Positions 1 through 4,667 of a DNA stretch of 9,386 bases are shown here, piece after piece. Within the stretch, counting starts at the first letter, position 1; each line of letters starts with the position of its first letter. The stretch is from an archaeon (GTDB taxonomy: Archaea; Iainarchaeota; Iainarchaeia; Iainarchaeales; Iainarchaeaceae). The stretch covers positions 1-9,386 of the forward strand of contig JANLGZ010000052.1 of the NCBI GenBank assembly GCA_024653905.1. The letters run 5' to 3'. The notes under the pieces were generated by a model, which saw only the letters and a program-made list of their open reading frames with translations, searched no databases and had not been told where the DNA came from. Made by a program: the position numbers and the translations under genes.

Positions 1-662
1 GCTTTTTGACCTTCAATGCGGATACTATTCATAGAATTTAAAAGATAAATATTATGTTTTGAAGTCAGCTCCTGCACTGTTTTCATACAACCATCAAAAT
101 CGGTTTTTAATCCAAGAGTGATAGCTCCGTAAGAGATTGCCTGAGAAAGTTGTTCGAAACTAATTTTTTCATCAGGAAGAAGAACAATTGGTTTTATCCC
201 CGCATTAGAAGCATACGCAGCCATTGCCGCAGAGGTATCTCCGGTACTTGCACAGGCAACCCTTTCAACACCCAAGTGATTTGCCCAACTTACTCCTGCC
301 ACCATGCCTCGGTCTTTGAATGAAAGTGTAGGATTCATCCCCTCGTGCTTAAAAAATAAATTTTTTACTCCAAAATAACCCTGAACCTTTTCAGAAGCAT
401 TATATAACGGAGTGTCTCCTTCACCAAGAGAAATGATTTTTTTGTCAGGCAAATCAGGAAGCAAAAATTCTTTATAACGAATAAATGCGCTTTTATTTTT
501 GTTTTCATCAAAACTTGTTTTCCAATCATACGCATTTTTTCCAATTGCTTCAAAATCAATTGCAACCTCCAATAAATCCCCGCAATCGCATTTATACCTT
601 ATTTCTTCAGCAGAATAACTTTTATCGCACTCAATACAATTGAGTTTCATTTTTGAATTCAT
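1..662 (-). CDS. thrC: Threonine synthase, C-terminal part missing (window edge)
   Basis: PLP enzyme that converts O-phosphohomoserine to threonine in the cytosol, the last step of threonine synthesis. 220 codons are visible and the frame is open at the window edge; full-length enzymes are usually around 350-500 aa. Residues 9-28 hold Cys9, Cys12, Cys25 and Cys27 (CxxC...CxC), the small zinc-ribbon-like head of many threonine synthases. SFKDRGM at 114-120 carries the PLP Schiff-base lysine Lys116, and STGDTSAA at 139-146 is the phosphate-binding loop typical of the family. The start ATG (662-660) overlaps the TGA stop (661-659) of the upstream deacylase gene as ATGA, with GAGG about 10 nt upstream, so translational coupling is likely. 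A second in-frame ATG at 650 (MKLNC...) is an alternative start. The family call is firm. Confidence 0.95.
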   Translation of the reverse strand, partial: MNSKMKLNCIECDKSYSAEEIRYKCDCGDLLEVAIDFEAIGKNAYDWKTSFDENKNKSAFIRYKEFLLPDLPDKKIISLGEGDTPLYNASEKVQGYFGVKNLFFKHEGMNPTLSFKDRGMVAGVSWANHLGVERVACASTGDTSAAMAAYASNAGIKPIVLLPDEKISFEQLSQAISYGAITLGLKTDFDGCMKTVQELTSKHNIYLLNSMNSIRIEGQK

Positions 663-1120
663 TTCTTCACATCCTCAATCGAAATTTCACTCACATTCTC
701 AAGAATTTCTTCCGGCTTGATTTTCATTAAATGATTTACATCCCCACCGCCGCAAAAAATCACTTCCTTTTCAACAACAGATTCATCAATGAAAGTTTTT
801 ATGCCATAAATAGATATTGGCGGAACCCCTCCGACCTCATAACCAGTAATTCTAAGAACTTCCTCCGGCTCGGCTAAACGCACATCCTTCACTTTCAAAA
901 TTTCTTTTATTTTTTGAAAATCCACTTTATCTTTTCCCAAAAGAACCACAAGCAATGGCTCCTCATTCGAATCAATTAACACAATAGATTTCACAGCAGA
1001 TTCTAAATCCCCACCCAACTGAGCAGCAGCTTTTACAGCAGTATGAACCTCACCCGTGCACGCAATGATTTTAGCACTCAATTTATTCGCATCAATAAAA
1101 CCCTGCAATTGGTCAAACAT
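659..1120 (-). CDS. YbaK/ProX-type aminoacyl-tRNA deacylase (trans-editing domain)
   Basis: A stand-alone 153-aa editing domain, predicted to hydrolyse mischarged aminoacyl-tRNAs in the cytosol. Family landmarks are visible: VHTAVKAAAQLG at 25-36, AVKSIVLI at 42-49 with Lys44 at the position of the conserved catalytic-site lysine, LLVVLLGKDKVD at 56-67, RLAEPEEV at 81-88, TGYEVGGVPP at 92-101 and CGGGD at 123-127. The length is normal for YbaK/ProXp proteins. Which mischarged tRNA it edits (Cys-, Ala-, Ser- or Thr-type) cannot be read from this sequence, so no symbol is given. It is the first gene of a probable two-gene operon with threonine synthase, which overlaps its stop codon. A TATA-like box about 23-30 nt upstream of the ATG suggests a very short or absent leader. 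Confidence 0.93.
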   Translation of the reverse strand: MFDQLQGFIDANKLSAKIIACTGEVHTAVKAAAQLGGDLESAVKSIVLIDSNEEPLLVVLLGKDKVDFQKIKEILKVKDVRLAEPEEVLRITGYEVGGVPPISIYGIKTFIDESVVEKEVIFCGGGDVNHLMKIKPEEILENVSEISIEDVKK

Positions 1121-1142
1121 TAAGTAAAAGAAAATAAGAAAT

Positions 1143-1150
1143 CTTTAAAT
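1143..1150 (-). promoter_or_regulatory. TATA box of the deacylase-thrC operon
   Basis: On the minus strand this reads ATTTAAAG, an archaeal TATA-type element. It sits about 23-30 nt before the deacylase ATG (1120), the spacing expected for a leaderless or nearly leaderless transcript. This is a prediction from sequence and spacing only. Confidence 0.55.
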
Positions 1151-1170
1151 TGCTTTACTGAAAAGGAAAG

Positions 1171-1178
1171 CTTTTATT
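1171..1178 (+). promoter_or_regulatory. TATA box of the 255-aa hypothetical gene
   Basis: CTTTTATT preceded by purine-rich AAAGGAAAG (BRE-like). Its centre is about 33 nt before the ATG at 1208, placing the transcription start at roughly 1200-1205. The upstream in-frame GTG at 1187 would then lie before the transcript begins, which supports the ATG at 1208 as the true start. Confidence 0.5.
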
Positions 1179-1207
1179 CTTGCTAAGTGTTCATTATTTT
1201 TGAGAAA

Positions 1208-1975
1208 ATGGATAAAACACAATTTCGAAATCAAATTACAGAATTACTAAAAGTACGCGGCATTACCCCCAACCCAAACATTCTGAATAACATACCTTCT
1301 ACAAGAGAGGAAATGGATCTTGCACTAAAACAAATGTCCCCTTTACTACACCTGCATGACACAATCCCGCCTAAAGAAGAACTTGAAAGAATCAGCCCTT
1401 ACAGAGATGAATTCCTTGCAATTGTGAATGAAATTATAAAGGAAAATCCAAAGATACGTACTCCTTCTTGGAACGGCAAGGTTACAATTTCCCAGCCATT
1501 GAAAAAAAGAATAACTATTTTTGCTGACAAATTTGCAAAAGATAAACGAGCAGTTGGAGCGGATGCAAGAAGAGAAATATTAGACGCAATAAAAAGTCTT
1601 GCAATGGGAAGCGAAAGAAAAAAATACCAGCGAAAAACAGAAAAAATCCTTGGTTTATTTGAATATTTACACCAATTCGCACAAAATTATACACAACATG
1701 CCGCAGACACCTCCAAATCCATGGCCTTTAGAGCCAGCTATGCAACACTAACTAATACCAAGTCAAAAGGTCCACTTACCCCAAAAGAAGGATACCTGGT
1801 TTATTGTAACTTAGCGAAACACAATCCTGTTTATGCCACACATTACCAAGAAATTGAGACTGCAAAAGGCCTGAAAAAGGCAATCATTTGGACAGAAATC
1901 CATGCCGAACGACAGGCTACTGCTGCAACAACAACAAAACAGGCTGCTGCCCTGAAAAGAAAACCAAGGCCCTAG
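1208..1975 (+). CDS. Hypothetical basic protein, 255 aa
   Basis: I do not recognise the family. The protein is rich in Lys and Arg with a single Cys (Cys200), and has no signal peptide or membrane segment, so it is probably cytosolic. It appears mostly helical: a central charged stretch (about 98-165) contains several Lys/Arg-rich helices, then comes a Tyr-rich segment (about 178-213), and the tail (236-255) is low-complexity Ala/Thr/Gln ending in a basic KRKPRP. Nucleic-acid binding is plausible from composition only. The frame could begin at GTG 1187 (7 residues more), but ATG 1208 fits the predicted promoter better. It has its own promoter, divergent from the deacylase gene and convergent with metK. 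Coding potential is supported by the long intact frame between well-identified genes and the absence of a competing gene on the other strand. Confidence 0.75.
   Translation: MDKTQFRNQITELLKVRGITPNPNILNNIPSTREEMDLALKQMSPLLHLHDTIPPKEELERISPYRDEFLAIVNEIIKENPKIRTPSWNGKVTISQPLKKRITIFADKFAKDKRAVGADARREILDAIKSLAMGSERKKYQRKTEKILGLFEYLHQFAQNYTQHAADTSKSMAFRASYATLTNTKSKGPLTPKEGYLVYCNLAKHNPVYATHYQEIETAKGLKKAIIWTEIHAERQATAATTTKQAAALKRKPRP
1972..1975. other. CTAG palindrome giving both convergent stop codons
   Basis: The same four bases provide TAG for the plus-strand hypothetical gene (1973-1975) and TAG for metK on the minus strand (1974-1972). The two genes therefore overlap tail to tail by four bases, with no intergenic space for a terminator. 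Confidence 0.9.
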
Positions 1976-3138
1976 AGCCCTGCTTCCTTTTTCAGAATTT
2001 CTGCTTTATCTGTTTTTTCCCAAGTAAAGTCAGGATCTTCTCTTCCAAAATGACCATACGCAGCGGTTTTCTGGAATATTGGTCTTTTCAAATTAAGAAT
2101 TTTTATTATTTGAGCAGGCTTCAAAGGAAAATGTTTTTTCACAAGCTCCTCGATTTTTTCCTCTTCAATTTTGTTCGTGCCTTGACAGTCAACCAAAACC
2201 GAAACAGGATCAGCAACACCAATCGCATAAGCAAGTTCAATCTCGCACTGGTCTGCTAAGCCCGCAGCAACAACATTCTTTGCAATATACCTTGCCATAT
2301 AAGTAGCGCTTCTGTCAACTTTAGAAGGGTCTTTTCCTGAAAAACAACCGCCACCATGAGCACCTCTGCCCCCATAAGTGTCCACGATTATTTTTCTTCC
2401 TGTTAAACCAGCATCAGCAACAGGACCACCAATAATAAACGCACCAGTAGGATTCACGTGATATTTGGTGTTTTCATCCAACCATTTTCCACAAACCGGC
2501 TTAATTACTTTTTCAATTATTTCCTTTTCAATCTGGTCATGAGAAACCCGTGCATCATGCTGAGTAGAAATAACAATTGCATCAGCCCTCACAGGCTTGC
2601 CATTATCATATTCTATAGTAACCTGACTTTTACCATCAGGTCTTATCCAATCAATCTCTCCTTTTTTTCGAACCTCGGCAAGTTTCATTGTGAGCTTATG
2701 AGCAAGGCTTATTGGCAAAGGCATTAACTCAGGAGTTTCATTAACAGCAAAACCAAACATCATCCCCTGATCTCCTGCCCCCTGCTCTTCATGCAAACCT
2801 TTTCCCTCATCAACACCCTGAGCTATATCAGGACTTTGTTCTGAAAGAGAAATCAAAACAGAACATGCATCAGCATCAAAACCATAATCAGGATTGTCAT
2901 AACCAATCTGCCTTATTGTTTCCCTTGCAACATTTTGCACATCAACATAAGTTTTGGTTGTTACTTCCCCAAAAATAAGAATCAAACCTGTTTTAGTAGA
3001 AGTTTCAATGCCCGCCCTTGTGTTAGGGTCATCTTTAATCATCGCGTCCAAAATTGCGTCACTAATCTGATCACACATTTTATCTGGATGACCTTCAGTT
3101 ACGGATTCTGAAGTGAAAAAATAGTTTTTTTTACTCAT
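1972..3138 (-). CDS. metK: S-adenosylmethionine synthetase, bacterial type
   Basis: Makes S-adenosylmethionine from ATP and methionine in the cytosol. The 388-aa length matches bacterial MetK, not the divergent archaeal-type enzyme. Motifs: FTSESVTEGHPDK at 8-20 (ATP-phosphate His17 and Asp19), GAGDQGMMFGFA at 120-131 (adenosine-binding signature), GRKIIVDTYGG at 247-257 (Arg248, Lys249) and GGGCFSGKDPSK at 262-273 (Lys269, Lys273). These equal the E. coli catalytic residues with a constant offset of about 4, so the enzyme looks intact. I chose ATG 3138 because a perfect AGGAGGT ends 8 nt before it; the longer TTG start at 3144 would sit only 2 nt after that site. It is divergent from the XRE-CBS regulator and convergent with the hypothetical gene. 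A bacterial-type enzyme in an archaeal context suggests lateral acquisition, or a MetK form shared by that lineage. Confidence 0.97.
   Translation of the reverse strand: MSKKNYFFTSESVTEGHPDKMCDQISDAILDAMIKDDPNTRAGIETSTKTGLILIFGEVTTKTYVDVQNVARETIRQIGYDNPDYGFDADACSVLISLSEQSPDIAQGVDEGKGLHEEQGAGDQGMMFGFAVNETPELMPLPISLAHKLTMKLAEVRKKGEIDWIRPDGKSQVTIEYDNGKPVRADAIVISTQHDARVSHDQIEKEIIEKVIKPVCGKWLDENTKYHVNPTGAFIIGGPVADAGLTGRKIIVDTYGGRGAHGGGCFSGKDPSKVDRSATYMARYIAKNVVAAGLADQCEIELAYAIGVADPVSVLVDCQGTNKIEEEKIEELVKKHFPLKPAQIIKILNLKRPIFQKTAAYGHFGREDPDFTWEKTDKAEILKKEAGL
2013..2018 (+). terminator. Possible oligo-T terminator inside metK
   Basis: A run of six T about 38 nt after the hypothetical gene's stop, preceded by a five-T run at 1988-1992. 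Archaeal RNA polymerase can terminate at T-runs without a hairpin. Because the gene abuts metK, any terminator must lie within metK's antisense region. Weak evidence. Confidence 0.25.
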
Positions 3139-3239
3139 AAACAAAAACCTCCTGAGCTTTTTTACCCATAATATAAAAGAATAACAAAAGTATTAATAAT
3201 AATTTTGGTACAAATTATTCAAATAAGAATAAGTGATGT
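3139..3239. promoter_or_regulatory. Divergent metK / XRE-CBS promoter region
   Basis: About 100 bp of very AT-rich DNA between two divergent starts. On the minus strand CTTTTATATTA (3179-3169) is a TATA-like box for metK, although a start 25 nt beyond its centre would fall within the ribosome site, so the real box may lie further upstream. On the plus strand the AT-rich stretch 3191-3206 could serve the regulator. Shared control of both genes by the regulator is possible but not shown. Confidence 0.4.
3147..3153 (-). promoter_or_regulatory. Shine-Dalgarno site of metK
   Basis: AGGAGGT on the minus strand, 8 nt before ATG 3138. It decides the start codon. It also implies a leadered mRNA, unlike the apparently leaderless neighbouring genes. 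Confidence 0.85.
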
Positions 3240-3812
3240 ATGATGTTGCCTGAATTGAGTGAAATCAAAAATCAGAGAAAAAAATTAGGCTTAACGCAGA
3301 CTGAATTAGCAATGGAAACCAAAGTAAGCCAGTCTTTAATAGCAAAAATTGAAGCAAACAGTATTGTTCCTTCCTACTCAAATGCAAAGAAGCTTTTTGA
3401 TTTTTTTGAAATAATTAAAAAGAAATACGAAGCGAAAGCAGGTGAATTTATGACTCATAAAGTACTGAGCGTGAAATCTGATTCAACAGTAAAATCTGCA
3501 ATCAAAACAATGGAAAAATATTCTGTTTCACAATTGCCTGTAATTGATGAAGGAAAAAATCTGGGAATGATTTCAGAGCGAATTGTACTTGAACAAATCA
3601 ATAATTCAGAACAGGATGAAAATACCCTTGAAAAAGAAGTTTCTGCAATTATGGCTGAAGCAATGCCGCAAATAACAGAAAGCACCCCTTTTGATGTTGT
3701 TTCAGCTATAATGAAGCACTCTTCAGGAGTTCTTGTAACAAAACAAGGGAAAGTAATAGGAATTATAACCAAAGCAGATCTTTTGAAATCAATTGTTTCT
3801 AAAAATAAATGA
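3240..3812 (+). CDS. XRE-family helix-turn-helix regulator with two CBS domains
   Basis: A 190-aa cytosolic transcriptional regulator of the type described as a predicted regulator with C-terminal CBS domains (COG3620-like). Residues about 5-62 form an XRE/Cro-type helix-turn-helix (GLTQTELAMETKVSQSLIAKIE at 17-38). Residues about 68-122 are the first CBS domain (FMTHKVLSV...LPVIDEGKNLGMISE) and about 134-188 the second (VSAIMAEAMPQI...GVLVTKQGKVIGIITKADLL). CBS pairs usually bind adenosine nucleotides or S-adenosylmethionine-type ligands as a Bateman module, so ligand-dependent DNA binding is expected. The start is ambiguous between two adjacent ATGs (3240 and 3243); GTGA at 3233-3236 is better spaced for 3243. 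It lies head to head with metK, which makes a methionine- or SAM-related signal a reasonable but unproven guess. Confidence 0.9.
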   Translation: MMLPELSEIKNQRKKLGLTQTELAMETKVSQSLIAKIEANSIVPSYSNAKKLFDFFEIIKKKYEAKAGEFMTHKVLSVKSDSTVKSAIKTMEKYSVSQLPVIDEGKNLGMISERIVLEQINNSEQDENTLEKEVSAIMAEAMPQITESTPFDVVSAIMKHSSGVLVTKQGKVIGIITKADLLKSIVSKNK

Positions 3813-3824
3813 ATATAATAAAAT

Positions 3825-3881
3825 CGAAAAAAACAGTAATAAAAACCCGAAAAAAACAGTAATAAAAACCCGAAAAAAACA
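3825..3881 (+). repeat. 23-bp tandem repeat, two full copies plus 11 bp
   Basis: Two identical 23-bp units (3825-3847 and 3848-3870) beginning CGAAAAAAACAGT and ending AAAAACC, followed by an 11-bp partial third copy (3871-3881). A-tracts start at 3827, 3841, 3850, 3864 and 3873, alternating 14 and 9 bp apart. It lies between the XRE-CBS gene and the TATA box of the dockerin gene, 14 bp upstream of that box. Confidence 0.95.
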
Positions 3882-3894
3882 TAACCTAACAATA

Positions 3895-3904
3895 CCTTTA
3901 AAAG
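3895..3904 (+). promoter_or_regulatory. TATA box of the dockerin-like gene
   Basis: CCTTTAAAAG with an upstream AACAATA stretch resembling BRE. It is 24-33 nt before the ATG at 3928, so the mRNA is probably leaderless or nearly so. No Shine-Dalgarno site precedes the ATG, consistent with that. Confidence 0.6.
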
Positions 3905-3927
3905 ATGTAACTAATTAGGATTAATTA

Positions 3928-4572
3928 ATGAATAAAAATTTTGTTTTTGTAGTTTTAACCGCACTAATGCTGTTCGGCACTTTAGCATCAGCATATTACT
4001 CTAATTATTCGTCTTCAACAGCTACTAATAATACAATTTCACAGACTGATTGCTCAGTAATTGGAAATATTAACGGACTCACAAATAAATATGGAAAAGC
4101 AGTCGATGCTAGTGATGTTCAGCTTGTAACATTAGAAAAGCTCGGAAGACCTAGTGCTAGCGCTGTTTGTGAAACAGATATTAGCGGAGATAATATAGTT
4201 GACAGTTGTGATGTTGAACTCGTGAAAAAAGCTTCTATAGGATATGACCTGAACAATAAATCAACTCTTGCAAATTTAATGGAAAACATAAGAGTATGCA
4301 ATAATACCCCTGTAAAGGATTGCCGTAAAAGAGGAGACATTGACGGAGACGGAAAAATAAACGCTACGGATGTACAAATGGCATACAATGAAGCATGGGG
4401 AAGACATAGTTCAAATGCAGTGTGCAGTGCAGATGTTTCAGAAAATGGAAAAAACACCCTTTGCGATTATGTCCTAGTGAAATATGGCGCAAATGGATAT
4501 AACCTTGATAACGATTCAACACTTTACAGATTAATTAAAAAATCACCTATTTGTGCAGTAACAGAGCGATAA
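3928..4572 (+). CDS. Secreted protein with two dockerin-like, cysteine-paired units
   Basis: 214 aa with an N-terminal signal peptide (hydrophobic 5-20, likely cleavage after TLASA, about residue 22), then a Ser/Thr/Asn-rich linker and two homologous units (about 42-124 and 132-209). Each unit holds two EF-hand-like half-loops followed by a helix, as in type I dockerins. The best calcium loop is Asp137, Asp139, Asp141, Asn145, Asp148 (GDIDGDGKIN). The loop at 84-95 (Asp84, Ser86, Asp88, Asp92, Asp95) is plausible, the loop at 169-180 partly degenerate, and the first loop (47-63) carries five extra residues. Eight cysteines fall at equivalent positions: 42, 81, 94, 124 and 132, 166, 179, 209. 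There is no membrane anchor, so it is secreted or held through a partner. Dockerins bind cohesin domains; no clear cohesin is visible in this window. Confidence 0.85.
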   Translation: MNKNFVFVVLTALMLFGTLASAYYSNYSSSTATNNTISQTDCSVIGNINGLTNKYGKAVDASDVQLVTLEKLGRPSASAVCETDISGDNIVDSCDVELVKKASIGYDLNNKSTLANLMENIRVCNNTPVKDCRKRGDIDGDGKINATDVQMAYNEAWGRHSSNAVCSADVSENGKNTLCDYVLVKYGANGYNLDNDSTLYRLIKKSPICAVTER

Positions 4573-4608
4573 AACTCTGATTAATAAATGAAACTAACCA
4601 AACCATAC

Positions 4609-4618
4609 CCTTTAAAGA
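4609..4618 (+). promoter_or_regulatory. TATA box of the 984-aa surface protein gene
   Basis: CCTTTAAAGA, closely matching the box before the dockerin-like gene, including an upstream CTAAC and CATACC stretch. The expected transcription start is near 4640, leaving a leader of about 28 nt that contains the GGGGGT ribosome site. Confidence 0.55.
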
Positions 4619-4654
4619 ACTTACATGTCACTACTTAATAGTAACGAATTAATT

Positions 4655-4660
4655 GGGGGT
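4655..4660 (+). promoter_or_regulatory. Ribosome-binding site GGGGGT before a TTG start
   Basis: GGGGGT can pair with the 16S rRNA anti-Shine-Dalgarno sequence with one G:U wobble. It lies 7 nt before TTG 4668 and 4 nt before TTG 4665. There is no ATG near the N-terminus, so this site decides the start. Confidence 0.55.
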
Positions 4661-4667
4661 TTGTTTG

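Noticed and set aside
1187..1207. GTG 1187 as start of the hypothetical protein
   Set aside because: It lies only about 12 nt after the predicted TATA box centre, upstream of the expected transcription start. ATG 1208 fits the promoter spacing better.
1888..2259. A 123-codon plus-strand frame across the hypothetical gene end and metK
   Set aside because: It overlaps two better-supported genes, is Phe/Cys-rich without a family match, and lies antisense to conserved MetK sequence.
3825..3881. The tandem repeat as a CRISPR array
   Set aside because: Units are directly adjacent with no unique spacers, the unit is A-rich and only 23 bp, and there are no cas genes nearby.
3455..3892. A 145-codon minus-strand frame antisense to the XRE-CBS gene
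   Set aside because: Its N-terminal hydrophobic and aromatic stretch comes from the tandem A-tract repeat read in reverse, and the rest mirrors the CBS domains. No family resemblance.
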